A DNA stretch of 64,000 bases from Luteibacter aegosomaticola (GCF_023078475.1 NZ_CP095741.1:3906001-3970000), one strand, 5' to 3'; positions 27,440-36,451 are shown, numbered from the stretch's first letter. The notes: generated from the sequence alone by a model not told the origin. Made by a program: numbers and translations.

Positions 27440-28255
27440 TCAGGGTTCCGGGTCGATAAGCCGCGCGGCCCAGTCGATGCTGGTATCGCCGCAGGCGATG
27501 AATTCAGGATTGATGAGCGAATCGCGCGTGTTGTAGCGGAACGGGCGGCCGGCCAGATCGAGCACGGCGCCGCCAGCCTCTTCGAGCACGCATTGCGCAG
27601 CGGCGGTATCCCACTCGGAAGTGGCACCCAGCCGCAGATAAACATCGGCATCGCCGCGCGCGATGACACAGAATTTCAGCGACGAACCGAGCGCGAACGT
27701 CTCGTGTTCGCCGAGCCGATCCAGCAAGGTGGCGGCGCGGACACCTGCGTGCGAGCGGCTGCCGGTGACGCGAAGCAAGCCATCGGCACGACGCGTGGAG
27801 ATCGTTTCCTTCGGCGCACCTACACCCTGCTGGCGCCAGGCACCCTGCCCTTGCTCGGCGGCGTACAGATCACCTGTGACAGGGGCCAGCACCACGCCGA
27901 GCACGCTGCGGTGATCCTCGATCAGCGCGATGTTCACGGTGAACTCGCCGTTGCGCTTCACGAATTCGCGCGTGCCATCGAGCGGATCGACCAGCCAGTA
28001 GCGGCGCCACGTGCGGCGCTCGGCCCAGGGTGCGGCGAGCGCTTCTTCCGAGATCACCGGGATACCCGGCGCAATCTCGGCGAGGCGATGCGCGATCACG
28101 GCCTGGGCGGCCAGGTCGGCAGTGGTCACCGGTGAGGCATCGGCCTTCTGGATGACTTCGAAATCGTGCGCGTAGATGGCGAGGATCGCGTCCGCGGCTT
28201 CGCGGGCGATCGCGCAGACTTCGTCCAGGCAAGCCTGGGGGCGCGGGCCACTCAT
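27440..28255 (-). CDS. cysQ: 3'(2'),5'-bisphosphate nucleotidase CysQ
   Basis: 271 aa, inositol-monophosphatase fold. Metal ligands are visible in VISEEALAAPW, WLVDPLDGTREF and SEWDTAAAQCVLEEAGG. CysQ removes pAp (3'-phosphoadenosine 5'-phosphate) formed during sulfate assimilation. The start overlaps the nudE stop by 4 bp. Confidence 0.92.
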   Translation of the reverse strand: MSGPRPQACLDEVCAIAREAADAILAIYAHDFEVIQKADASPVTTADLAAQAVIAHRLAEIAPGIPVISEEALAAPWAERRTWRRYWLVDPLDGTREFVKRNGEFTVNIALIEDHRSVLGVVLAPVTGDLYAAEQGQGAWRQQGVGAPKETISTRRADGLLRVTGSRSHAGVRAATLLDRLGEHETFALGSSLKFCVIARGDADVYLRLGATSEWDTAAAQCVLEEAGGAVLDLAGRPFRYNTRDSLINPEFIACGDTSIDWAARLIDPEP

Positions 28256-28809
28256 GCTGGCTGGTAACGGCCGGCGAGATACTCGCGGGCCATGAACAGG
28301 GCGGCGATGGAACGCCCTTCGGTAACGTCATCGCGGGCGATCAGCTCGTGCAGCTTGTCCATGCGCCATGGCACGACCTCGAGCTCTTCGGGCTCATCGC
28401 CCTGCAGGCGCTCGGGGTACAGATCCTCCGCCAGCACCACGTGGGCAAGATGGGTCATGTACGACGGCGAGAGCGACAGCGTGCCGAGGATCTTCAGCTT
28501 GCGGGCGCCATAGCCGACTTCTTCCTTCAGCTCGCGGTTCGCACCCTGCTCGGTGGTCTCATCACGATCGAGGCGGCCCTTCGGCACACCCAGCTCGTAA
28601 CGATCGACACCTACGCCGTACTCGCGCACCAGCAACACGGTCTCAGGGTCGCGCATGGCGACGATAAGCACCGCGCCGAAGCCGCTGCCCTTCAACCGCT
28701 CGTAGGTGCGGCGTTCGCCGTTGGAGAATTCGAGATCCACCAGCTCCGCCTTGCGGAAGGCGCTGTCGGGGGCGTCGCGGGTAGCCAGGATCGTGGGGCG
28801 CTTGTTCAT
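28252..28809 (-). CDS. nudE: ADP compounds hydrolase NudE (Nudix)
   Basis: 185 aa. The Nudix box reads GRLDRDETTEQGANRELKEE followed by VGYGA, matching the Gx5Ex7REUxEExGU pattern. N-terminal beta strands (YERLKGSGFGAVLIVAM) precede it. NudE splits ADP-ribose, NADH and Ap3A. It is usually next to cysQ in Gammaproteobacteria, as here, with 4-bp overlaps on both sides. Confidence 0.92.
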   Translation of the reverse strand: MNKRPTILATRDAPDSAFRKAELVDLEFSNGERRTYERLKGSGFGAVLIVAMRDPETVLLVREYGVGVDRYELGVPKGRLDRDETTEQGANRELKEEVGYGARKLKILGTLSLSPSYMTHLAHVVLAEDLYPERLQGDEPEELEVVPWRMDKLHELIARDDVTEGRSIAALFMAREYLAGRYQPA

Positions 28810-29594
28810 CCGTCGATTGTAGCGCCGCGGAACCGTTCGAGCGCCTCGGCATGGATCGCGGGCGTGCCCGCAAGGATGCTGCGGCTCTCCAGGCCCAGCG
28901 GGCCGCCATCGAGCTGGGTGAACACGCCACCGGCTTCACGCACGATGACGGCGAGCGGGGCGATATCGAGGATGCTGACATCGGATTCGATCACCAGATC
29001 AACACCACCGCGCGCCAGCAGGTGGTAATGGCAGAAATCGCCATAGCCACGGATGCGGTTGCTGTCACGGATCATCTGGCCCAGTACGTTCCAGCGCGCG
29101 TCCCCGGTGAGGGTCTTCACGTTGCCCGTGGAAATCACCGCCTGCGAGAACGCCGCCGTGTCAGCCACCTGCACGCGCTCGCCATCGAGGTACGCGCCGC
29201 GGCCCTTCACCGCCCACATCCGCTCGCCGTAGATCGGTGCGGAGGAGACGCCCAGGACCAGTTCACCCCGGTGCATCAGGGCGATCTGGGTGGAGAAGAA
29301 CGGCGTGCGGCGCACGAAGCTCTTGGTGCCATCGAGCGGGTCCACCAGCCACAGCCATTCGCGGGAGAGATCGTCGGCACCGTATTCCTCGCCGTAGATA
29401 CCGGCTTCGGGCATGGCGCGGGCCAGGATCTCGCGGATGGCCATTTCGCTTTCGCGGTCAGCCACGGTCACCGGCGTGTCGTCACCCTTGGTGATCACGT
29501 CGACGCCGGCGCGCCAGTAGTGCTGGATGATCTCCGCGGCGGCACCTGCGGCGTCACGGGCGGCGGCGAGGGCTTTGTCGAGCGTATCGGTCAT
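28806..29594 (-). CDS. Inositol monophosphatase-family phosphatase, histidinol-phosphatase (HisN)-like
   Basis: 262 aa. A second IMPase-fold enzyme beside cysQ. Motifs are GEEYGADD, WLVDPLDGTKSFV (metal and catalytic site) and SDVSILDIAPLAVIVREAGG. The sequence around FCHYHLLARGGVDLVIE fits the HisN-like branch better than SuhB. It would remove phosphate from histidinol phosphate or a related small sugar phosphate. The true start is the ATG at 29594; the longer frame upstream belongs to gspN. It overlaps gspN by 4 bp and nudE by 4 bp. Confidence 0.8.
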   Translation of the reverse strand: MTDTLDKALAAARDAAGAAAEIIQHYWRAGVDVITKGDDTPVTVADRESEMAIREILARAMPEAGIYGEEYGADDLSREWLWLVDPLDGTKSFVRRTPFFSTQIALMHRGELVLGVSSAPIYGERMWAVKGRGAYLDGERVQVADTAAFSQAVISTGNVKTLTGDARWNVLGQMIRDSNRIRGYGDFCHYHLLARGGVDLVIESDVSILDIAPLAVIVREAGGVFTQLDGGPLGLESRSILAGTPAIHAEALERFRGATIDG

Positions 29595-30364
29595 GGTGAA
29601 ACGGCCGGTGCGAGGCCCGCCTTGCGGGCCAGGGAAACGGAGCCGTCCGGCCGCACGGGGCCGAAACGGGCGATCAGGTGGGTGAGCGCGGTATCGCGCA
29701 GGCGCGGCACCAGGGCGCCATCGAGGCGCCAACCCAGGGGCGAGGCGGCCAGGCGGGCATCGACCGCCAGCGAGCCATCGCCGTTGTCGGCCAGCGTGGC
29801 GTGCAGCACGCCCGCCGCCGAATGCGCTTTGAACACGATGCCGCCTAGCGGGACGTGGCCTTCCGGGGTTTTGACCGCCGCCGCCCGCCAGTTCACGTCG
29901 GCGTCCAGCAGCAAGGGCCAGTTCCCCTGTAGCTCGGCCTGGGGGATCTTGCCTTCGACGACGCCCACGGGGATCAGCTCGCGCGGAAGGCCGGGACCGG
30001 AGAGCGCGGCGGCATCCAGGCGGAAGTCGACCCCCGACCACTGGACGATATCGGACTGGGTCTGCTCCATGTGGCCATCGAACCGGCCCGAACGGCCATC
30101 GAGGTGGATATCGAGGTGGGTACGGCCAAGGATCACATCGCGGCCAAGGGTCCAGGTGACCGTGCCGAGATCGAGGCCTTCGCGCGTGGCGACGCGGCCT
30201 GCGCGCCCCTGCCACAGCGTACCGGAGAGGTCATCCAGCACCAGCCCGCGGGCTCGCCTGGCCACGAACGGCACCGCCACGCTGGCGGGGAGGAACCAGT
30301 AGAAAGCGCTGGCTGCAAGCGCCAGCACGAGGACGACCAGGCCGATCCGGCGTAACCACTTCAA
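29591..30364 (-). CDS. gspN: Type II secretion system protein N
   Basis: 257 aa. One N-terminal membrane helix (about 6-26) is followed by a periplasmic beta-rich domain with the GspN start LVLDDLSGTLWQGRAG and later FDGHMEQTQSDIVQWSG. GspN is an optional inner-membrane part of the T2SS. The other gsp genes are not adjacent; here it heads an operon of small-phosphate phosphatases, where its stop overlaps the HisN-like start by 4 bp. Confidence 0.8.
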   Translation of the reverse strand: MKWLRRIGLVVLVLALAASAFYWFLPASVAVPFVARRARGLVLDDLSGTLWQGRAGRVATREGLDLGTVTWTLGRDVILGRTHLDIHLDGRSGRFDGHMEQTQSDIVQWSGVDFRLDAAALSGPGLPRELIPVGVVEGKIPQAELQGNWPLLLDADVNWRAAAVKTPEGHVPLGGIVFKAHSAAGVLHATLADNGDGSLAVDARLAASPLGWRLDGALVPRLRDTALTHLIARFGPVRPDGSVSLARKAGLAPAVSP

Positions 30365-30419
30365 TCATCACCTCATGGCAAAGCTTGAGGACACGGGGCG
30401 CCGGGGCGATCATGGGCGG

Positions 30420-31790
30420 ATGACTGATGCCCTTTTCGCCGCCCAGGCGGCCGATGCGCTGGTACAGCGCGATCTTTCCGTCCTCTGGCACCCGTGCACC
30501 CAGATGCACGATCACGAAACCCTGCCCATGGTACCCGTCGCGCGCGGCGAAGGGGCGTGGCTGGTTGGCACGGATGGACGCCGCTACCTCGATGCGGTGA
30601 GTTCCTGGTGGACCAACCTGTTCGGGCATGCGGAGCCACGCATCGGCGCGGCCCTGAAGGACCAGCTCGACCGGCTGGAGCACGTGATCTTCGCCGGCTT
30701 CACCCACCAGCCCGCCCTGGAACTGGCCGAGGAACTGGTCCGGATCACCCCGCCCGGCCTCGAGCGCGTGTTCCTGGCCGACAACGGCTCGGCCGCGATC
30801 GAAGTCGCGCTGAAGATGAGCTTCCACTACTGGCTCAACCGCGGCCACGGCGAGAAAACCCGCTTCATCGCACTCACCGGCAGTTACCACGGCGAGACGC
30901 TGGGCGCGTTGTCGGTGAGCGACGTCGCGCTGTACCGCAAGACCTACGCGCCGCTGCTACTCACGCCGGAACTCGCGCCCTCGCCCGACACTTACGAAGG
31001 GGAACCTGGCGAGACGCCCGCGGAGATCGCCGCACGCCGTCTCGGCGAGATGCGCACGATCCTCGAACGCCACGCGCACGAGACCTGCGCGGTGATCGTG
31101 GAGCCGCTCGTGCAGTGCGCCGGTGGCATGCGCATGTACGACGCCTCGTACCTGACGGGCCTGCGCGCGCTGTGCGATGAGTTCAACGTGCACTTCATCG
31201 CCGACGAGATCGCCGTGGGCTTCGGCCGCACGGGCACGCTGTTCGCCTGCGAGCAGGCGGGCATCTCCCCCGACTTCATGTGCCTTTCCAAGGGCCTCAC
31301 CGGCGGCTTCCTGCCACTCTCGGCCGTGGTCACCACGCAGGATGTCTACCAGGCGTTCTACGCGGAATACGCGGCAGGCAAGGCCTTCCTGCACTCGCAC
31401 AGCTACACCGGCAACCCGCTGGCCTGCCGCGCGGCCACGGCCACGCTGCAGATCTTCCGGGAGGATCCCGTGCTGGAGCGCAACCGCGTGCTGGCCGCGC
31501 ACATGGCGGCGCGCATCGCGCCGCTAAACGATCACCCGAACGTGGCCCACGTACGCCAGACCGGCATGATCGCCGCGATCGAACTGGTGGCCGACAAGGC
31601 CACGCGGACGCCCTTCCCCGCCCACGAGCGGCGTGGGCTCCGCGTTTACCGGCATGGCCTGGAAAACGGTGCCCTGCTGCGTCCGCTGGGCAACATCGTG
31701 TACTTCATGCCGCCGTACGTCATCCGCGAGGACGAGATCGATTTCATGGTCGATACCGCCATCGCGGGCATCGGGAAGGCAGTCGCCTAA
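30420..31790 (+). CDS. bioA: Adenosylmethionine-8-amino-7-oxononanoate aminotransferase
   Basis: 456 aa. A class III aminotransferase of biotin synthesis that uses SAM as amino donor to make DAPA. Conserved features are LWHPCTQMHDHE at the start, WWTNLFGHAEPRIG, GSYHGETLGALSV, EPLVQCAGGM, DEIAVGFGRTG and the PLP Lys in CLSKGLTGGFLPL. The ATG at 30420 gives the usual N-terminus; an ATG at 30375 would add 15 residues. It is divergent from gspN, and its stop overlaps the convergent isomerase gene by 4 bp. Confidence 0.95.
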   Translation: MTDALFAAQAADALVQRDLSVLWHPCTQMHDHETLPMVPVARGEGAWLVGTDGRRYLDAVSSWWTNLFGHAEPRIGAALKDQLDRLEHVIFAGFTHQPALELAEELVRITPPGLERVFLADNGSAAIEVALKMSFHYWLNRGHGEKTRFIALTGSYHGETLGALSVSDVALYRKTYAPLLLTPELAPSPDTYEGEPGETPAEIAARRLGEMRTILERHAHETCAVIVEPLVQCAGGMRMYDASYLTGLRALCDEFNVHFIADEIAVGFGRTGTLFACEQAGISPDFMCLSKGLTGGFLPLSAVVTTQDVYQAFYAEYAAGKAFLHSHSYTGNPLACRAATATLQIFREDPVLERNRVLAAHMAARIAPLNDHPNVAHVRQTGMIAAIELVADKATRTPFPAHERRGLRVYRHGLENGALLRPLGNIVYFMPPYVIREDEIDFMVDTAIAGIGKAVA

Positions 31791-32413
31791 ATCCTCGAAA
31801 GCCCGACCGGCAGTTCGCCGAGTCGGGCCATTTCGCCTTCGGCGAACAGGGCCGGGTCTTCCAGGTAGGCCATGGCGAAATCATGGGCATCGGCACCCCA
31901 AAACAGCTCGCCGCCTATGGCGAGCGTGGGTACGCCGTAGAGCCGGTCGCGCATACCCTGCTCGAAGTTGGCTTGCAGTTCGGCTTTTACTTCGGTGGCA
32001 GAGAGCGCTTCGCGCAGGTCGGTGATGCCGAACGATGCTGCCAGCGGTGCGAGCGCTTCAGGCGTATCCGCCGCCCGGCCGTGGGCCCATATCCATTCGT
32101 AGATGGCCCCGACCACTTCCACCGTATTCCCGGCAGCGACACACAGGCGCAGGGCCGGCAGCGGATTGAACGGATGGCTGGGCGGGAAGCGCATGGGCAT
32201 GCCCGTCTGGCGCGCGCGCCACAGCGCGTAACGGTACGTAAACTCCCGTTTGCAGGGGATTTCCGCAGGACCCAGGTGGTTCATCTGCTTCAGCAGCGCG
32301 CCGAACAGGATAGGCCGCAGCGCCACCTCACGGGTACGCGCCAGCTCACGGATGGCTGGCCACTGCAGCCAACAGAACGGTGAGACGAAATCGAAATACC
32401 AGGCGATCGGCAT
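31787..32413 (-). CDS. 2-hydroxychromene-2-carboxylate isomerase-like (DsbA/GST-kappa fold)
   Basis: 208 aa. Thioredoxin fold with a helical insert. The N-terminal FDFVSPFCWLQWPAI has the active-site Ser found in HCCA isomerases, and the C-terminal cis-Pro region is LYGVPTLAIGGELFWGADA. The start at 32413 has AAGGAG 7 nt upstream. In naphthalene degraders such enzymes isomerise hydroxychromene carboxylate using glutathione, but here no catabolic partners are present, so the substrate is open. Confidence 0.82.
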   Translation of the reverse strand: MPIAWYFDFVSPFCWLQWPAIRELARTREVALRPILFGALLKQMNHLGPAEIPCKREFTYRYALWRARQTGMPMRFPPSHPFNPLPALRLCVAAGNTVEVVGAIYEWIWAHGRAADTPEALAPLAASFGITDLREALSATEVKAELQANFEQGMRDRLYGVPTLAIGGELFWGADAHDFAMAYLEDPALFAEGEMARLGELPVGLSRI

Positions 32414-32494
32414 GCTAAAGCTCCTTCGCGAAGGGGTGACCATAGCCTCCCGCGCAGCCCGGTACAATGGATGTTCCGTGACACAGGGCTACCC

Positions 32495-33229
32495 ATGCGC
32501 ACCATCCGAATCCACGTCGAGCAACCCCTGGCGAGCGGCCAGGAACTGGTCTTGCCCACGCAGGCGGGCGAGCACGTCGCTCGCGTGCTGCGCATGCAGG
32601 CCGGCGATCCCGTGGTGTTGTTCGCCGGCGATACCGCCGAAGAATTCGATGCGACGCTGAGCAGCGTCGGCAAGCGCGAAGTCGTCGCGCTGGTGGGTGA
32701 AAGCCGCGCTCTCACGAACGAGTCCCCGCTGTCGTTGACCCTGGCCCAGGGCGTCGCCCGCGGTGAAAAGATGGACCTGATCGTGCAGAAGGCCACGGAG
32801 CTGGGCATCACCCGGATCGTGCCGCTGATCACCGAGCGCTCTGAAGTAAAGCTGGATGCGGCCCGCGCCGAGAAACGCCTGCTGCACTGGCGCGCCGTGG
32901 CCGCCAGCGCCTGTGAGCAGTCGGGGCGCGCCGTGGTGCCGGTGATCGAACCAGCCGTGGCGCTCAACGCATGGCTGGGTTCGCTAGGCGACGGTGGCCC
33001 GATGCGCCTGGCTTTGTTGCCCGAGGGCGATAAGCGGCCGTCCGAGCTCGGCCTTACCGGCTCCGCGATCATCGCCATCGGGCCGGAGGGTGGCTTTGGC
33101 GAACGCGACCGTGCGGCGCTAGCCCATGCCTCATTCACCGGATTGAAGCTGGGCCCGCGCATCCTGCGCACCGAAACGGCCGGCCTCGCCGCTATAGCCA
33201 TGCTGCAGGCCCTTTACGGCGACGTCTGA
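32495..33229 (+). CDS. rsmE: 16S rRNA (uracil-1498-N3)-methyltransferase
   Basis: 244 aa. An N-terminal PUA-like RNA-binding domain (about 1-70, HVARVLRMQAGDPVVLF) precedes a SPOUT knot domain with KMDLIVQKATELGITRIVPL, IAIGPEGGFGERDR and LGPRILRTETAGLAAIAML. It methylates N3 of U1498 in the small-subunit rRNA. The ATG at 32495 (MRTIRIHV) matches the family start. Confidence 0.95.
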   Translation: MRTIRIHVEQPLASGQELVLPTQAGEHVARVLRMQAGDPVVLFAGDTAEEFDATLSSVGKREVVALVGESRALTNESPLSLTLAQGVARGEKMDLIVQKATELGITRIVPLITERSEVKLDAARAEKRLLHWRAVAASACEQSGRAVVPVIEPAVALNAWLGSLGDGGPMRLALLPEGDKRPSELGLTGSAIIAIGPEGGFGERDRAALAHASFTGLKLGPRILRTETAGLAAIAMLQALYGDV

Positions 33230-33247
33230 CGTATCGCCGATCGCGCC

Positions 33248-33342
33248 GTAGGAGCCCACCCTGTGGGCGACATCTTTCGCCCCACCGCCACAGGCCCTGT
33301 GACGTGATCGCGAACGGCGTCGCCCACAGGGTGGGCTCCTAC
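33248..33342. repeat. Inverted pair of R2-type REP elements
   Basis: A plus head starts at 33248 and a minus head ends at 33342, with the standard R2 inner sequence (GACATCTTTCGCCCCACCGC and CGCGAACGGCGTC). The minus head supplies the TAG stop (33339-33341) of the next gene. The pair separates rsmE from that convergent gene. Confidence 0.9.
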
Positions 33343-33932
33343 GGTTTTGTGCGGGCGTTCATCGCATCGAGGTGAGCCTGGGTCTGCGCCAGCGTGGGAA
33401 TACCCATGGCTTCGCGCTGGGCTTCGGTCACAGCCGTCGGATCCGTCGGGTTGATAACCCACTTGCCCGTCGCCTTGTCGCGACTGAACTGCGTCCCGTA
33501 CCACTGCGGCTTACCGCTTTTCACCAGGATCCGATCCCATGCCTGCGCCGTAAGCATGCGGGCGTCACTGTTCTTCGGGTCCAGGCGCGCTGCCGTCGTT
33601 GCCAGGGAGAAGGCCAGCTGCGTGTCTTCGACTGCTTCCCCGTGCTGGAAGATCAGCGCGGCGTTGAAGTAATCATCGGCACTGCGAACCACGCCGGCGC
33701 GCAGGAGCGCCAGTGTTTTATCGCGGCGCGCGGCATCGTGCTGGCTGACGACGGCCCAGTCGATGTTGCCGGAACCGGACGCGCGATCGGCCTGGTCTTC
33801 GGCTTCGAGTTTCGCGAGATCCGGGTTCGCCGCGGCGGCCGGCTGTGGGGCCGACGCGGCGTGAGCCAATGCGAATCCGTTGAGGGCCATGAGGCAAGCA
33901 AAAGCGAGCTGTTTCCGTTGGCGCTTGTACAT
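33339..33932 (-). CDS. Secreted hypothetical protein (DUF6624-like), 197 aa
   Basis: A signal peptide (about 1-25, with FACLMALNGFALAHA) is followed by a helical domain. ALIFQHGEAVEDTQLAFSLA and MLTAQAWDRILVKSGKPQWYGTQF resemble DUF6624-type proteins, where a YGTQ motif follows a helical repeat; this link is from memory of the motif only. AAGGA lies 8 nt before the ATG. The stop codon is within the R2 repeat. The function is unknown. Confidence 0.6.
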   Translation of the reverse strand: MYKRQRKQLAFACLMALNGFALAHAASAPQPAAAANPDLAKLEAEDQADRASGSGNIDWAVVSQHDAARRDKTLALLRAGVVRSADDYFNAALIFQHGEAVEDTQLAFSLATTAARLDPKNSDARMLTAQAWDRILVKSGKPQWYGTQFSRDKATGKWVINPTDPTAVTEAQREAMGIPTLAQTQAHLDAMNARTKP

Positions 33933-33961
33933 GTATCCAATCCTTCGGTTGCATGGGGATG

Positions 33962-33981
33962 ATCGCGCGCAAGCGCGCGAT
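33962..33981. repeat. Solitary R1-core palindrome without head
   Basis: ATCGCGCGCAAGCGCGCGAT is the palindromic core of an R1 element lacking the GTAGGAG head. It sits between the aldo/keto reductase stop and the DUF6624-like start. Confidence 0.7.
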
Positions 33982-33986
33982 CGGTG

Positions 33987-34952
33987 TTACAGCGCCGCTG
34001 CGATCCTTGCCATCACCTCGTCGGTGAGTAGCGGGACGGCGTCGAGGGCCTTGAGGTTTTCTTCGAGCTGGTGGGGCTTGCTCGCGCCGAGGATTACCGT
34101 CGAGACGTTCGGGTTCTTCAGGCACCACGCGAGCGAAAGACGAGCGAGGGGCATGCCGAGATCATCAGCGATCGGCGCCAGCGCACGTACGGTCTTCAGC
34201 TGGGCGCCATCGTTCTCCAGCAACGCATCGCGCAGCCACGCGTAATCGGGGTGACCCAGGCGCGAGTCATCGGGGATGCCGTCGTTGTACTTGCCTGTAA
34301 GCAGACCCGACGCCAGCGGCGACCAGATCGTGGTGCCCATGCCGTAGTCGCGGTACAGCGGCGCGTATTCGCACTCGAAACGGTCGCGATGCAGCAGGTT
34401 GTACTGCGGCTGTTCCATCGACGGCGCAACGAGGTGGTTTTCGCGCGCCACGCGATGGGCTTCCGCGATCAGCTCCGCAGGCCATTCGCTGGTGCCCCAG
34501 TAGAGCACCTTGCCCTGGCGCACGAGTGTATCCATGGCCCACACGGTTTCGACCACCGGCGTATCCGGATCGGGGCGATGGCAGAAGTACAGATCGAGGT
34601 AATCGACACGCAGGCGCTCCAGCGCCTGGTGGCAGGCATCGAACACATGCTTGCGCGAGAGGCCGCGCTGGGTCGGCTTGGGATCGGTCACCGCACCGAA
34701 GTACACCTTGCTCGAGACGCAGTACGCATCGCGCGGCAGGCGCAGGTCGGCGATGACATCGCCCATCAGCCGTTCCGCATCGCCGGCGTTGTACGTCTCG
34801 GCATTATCGAAGAAGTTGATGCCGTTGTCGTAGGCCAGCGCGATGAGTTCGCGCGCGGCGGAGCGCCCGACCTGGCGGCCGAACGTCACCCACGCGCCAT
34901 ACGACAGCGCCGACAGCTTGAGGCCGGTGGCGCCGAGGCGACGGTATTCCAT
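33987..34952 (-). CDS. Aldo/keto reductase (potassium-channel beta subunit-like)
   Basis: 321 aa TIM-barrel oxidoreductase. Catalytic Asp and Tyr are in FFDNAETYNAGDAERLMG, Lys is in YCVSSKVYFG, the His region is YLDLYFCHRPDPDTP, and the NADPH clamp lies around TVILGASKPHQLEENL. Closest by pattern to the YghZ/KCNAB branch (MEYRRLGATGLKLSALSYGA). It is the last gene of the riboflavin-nusB-thiL-pgpA run, 9 bp after pgpA. It is likely an aldehyde or ketone reductase; the natural substrate is unknown. Confidence 0.88.
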   Translation of the reverse strand: MEYRRLGATGLKLSALSYGAWVTFGRQVGRSAARELIALAYDNGINFFDNAETYNAGDAERLMGDVIADLRLPRDAYCVSSKVYFGAVTDPKPTQRGLSRKHVFDACHQALERLRVDYLDLYFCHRPDPDTPVVETVWAMDTLVRQGKVLYWGTSEWPAELIAEAHRVARENHLVAPSMEQPQYNLLHRDRFECEYAPLYRDYGMGTTIWSPLASGLLTGKYNDGIPDDSRLGHPDYAWLRDALLENDGAQLKTVRALAPIADDLGMPLARLSLAWCLKNPNVSTVILGASKPHQLEENLKALDAVPLLTDEVMARIAAAL

Positions 34953-34961
34953 GGTGTTCTC

Positions 34962-35468
34962 CTAAAGAACGATGAACTGGATAAGGTGCAGGACGATGGC
35001 GGCGAAGATACCCGCGATCACGTCATCGAGCATGACACCGAGGCCGCCCTTCACGCGCCGATCGAACCAGGCGATGGGCCACGGCTTCCACACGTCGAAC
35101 ACGCGGAACAGGACGAAGCCCGTCACGATCCACGCCCAGCCGGGCACGATGAGCACGGGAAGCAGCGCGATCCACTGGCCGACGAATTCGTCCCAGACCA
35201 GGCTGCGGTGGTCGTCGACACCGATAAGGCGCCCGGCGACGTCACACACCCAGACACCCACGCCAAACGACACCGCGATCAACAGCAGCCAGCCCCACAC
35301 GGGCAGCACGGTGTACAGCAGCAGCCACGGCACGATGGCCGCGAGCGAGCCGAATGTACCCTGCGCCTTGGGCGCGAGACCCGAGCCAAACCCGGTGGCG
35401 ATCCAGCCCGCGGGCGTCGCCATCAGTCGGCGGCGATCCGCGGCATCGAGGACGTATTTGTCGCTCAT
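34962..35468 (-). CDS. pgpA: Phosphatidylglycerophosphatase A
   Basis: 168 aa. A membrane phosphatase turning phosphatidylglycerol phosphate into phosphatidylglycerol. Family marks are ATGFGSGLAPKAQGTFGSL near the start, VDDHRSLVWDEFVGQWIALL with the metal-binding Asp and Glu, and FRVFDVWKPWPI. Three to four hydrophobic helices. The start overlaps the thiL stop by 4 bp, as in the E. coli order nusB-thiL-pgpA. Confidence 0.95.
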   Translation of the reverse strand: MSDKYVLDAADRRRLMATPAGWIATGFGSGLAPKAQGTFGSLAAIVPWLLLYTVLPVWGWLLLIAVSFGVGVWVCDVAGRLIGVDDHRSLVWDEFVGQWIALLPVLIVPGWAWIVTGFVLFRVFDVWKPWPIAWFDRRVKGGLGVMLDDVIAGIFAAIVLHLIQFIVL

Positions 35469-36415
35469 GCGAAGTGATTCCAGCCAGCACGCGCCGGCGT
35501 GCGAGTGGCGCCGCTCGCGTCGATCACGCGCACCGCGCCACCTTCGACGATGCGGCCGATCCGCGTGGCGCCGCAGCCCACGCGGGCGAGATCCGCCGCC
35601 ACGTCGTTGGCCTTCTCGAACGGCACGGTGAAGCAGAGTTCGTAATCGTCACCACCGGCCAGCGCGAACTCGATGGCGTCGGCGTCGTGGAAATGCGTGA
35701 GCATCGCGGAGGAAAACGGCAGCAGGGCCGGATCGATCTCCGCACCCACCTTGCTTTGCTTGCAGATATGCCCGAGATCCGCGATCAGGCCATCGGACAC
35801 GTCGATGCAAGCGGTGGCGATGCCACGCAGCGCCTGCCCCGCCGCGACACGCGGCGTCGGCCGGTTAAGGCGATCGATCAAACCGGCATACGGGGCGGCA
35901 TCGGCTTCGGCCAGGCAACGCAGGCCCGCCGCTGCATCGCCGAGCGTCCCGGTCACCATCACCGCATCGCCCACCCGCGCGCCGGAGCGCAGCAACGCCT
36001 GCCCCGGGGTGGTGAAGCCATGCACGGTGACGGTAACGGTCAGCGGACCGCGCGTGGTGTCCCCACCGATCAGGGCCAGCCGGAACGGCGTGGCGAGCTC
36101 GGCGAAACCACGGGCCAGGCCGTCGATGAAGGCTTCATCTGGCGAGGGCAGCGTGAGCGCCAGCAGCGCCCAGGCGGGCGTCGCGGCCATCGAAGCCAGG
36201 TCGGAGAGATTCACCGCGAGGGCTTTCCAGCCGATGTCGGCCGGAGACGTACCCACGGGGAAATGGATGCCCTCGACGAGGGTATCCACGGCAATGGCCA
36301 GTTCCCGCCCGGCGGGCACGGCGACGACGGCAGCGTCATCGCCGATGCCGGTCACCACGTCGTCACGGTGGACGTCGGTGTGCCGGCGGATGCGTTCGAT
36401 CAGGTCGAATTCCAT
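35465..36415 (-). CDS. thiL: Thiamine-monophosphate kinase
   Basis: 316 aa. Phosphorylates TMP to TPP. Visible are MEFDLIERIRRH at the start, GIGDDAAVV (Mg-ATP acidic site), DTLVEGIHFP, NLSDLASMAATP and IDVSDGLIADLGHI. The ATG at 36415 gives the family start; 7 further upstream codons are not needed. It lies between nusB (36-bp gap) and pgpA. Confidence 0.95.
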   Translation of the reverse strand: MEFDLIERIRRHTDVHRDDVVTGIGDDAAVVAVPAGRELAIAVDTLVEGIHFPVGTSPADIGWKALAVNLSDLASMAATPAWALLALTLPSPDEAFIDGLARGFAELATPFRLALIGGDTTRGPLTVTVTVHGFTTPGQALLRSGARVGDAVMVTGTLGDAAAGLRCLAEADAAPYAGLIDRLNRPTPRVAAGQALRGIATACIDVSDGLIADLGHICKQSKVGAEIDPALLPFSSAMLTHFHDADAIEFALAGGDDYELCFTVPFEKANDVAADLARVGCGATRIGRIVEGGAVRVIDASGATRTPARAGWNHFA

Positions 36416-36451
36416 GCGTGCTCCATCAGCGCGCACGAAACGCGCGGGTGA

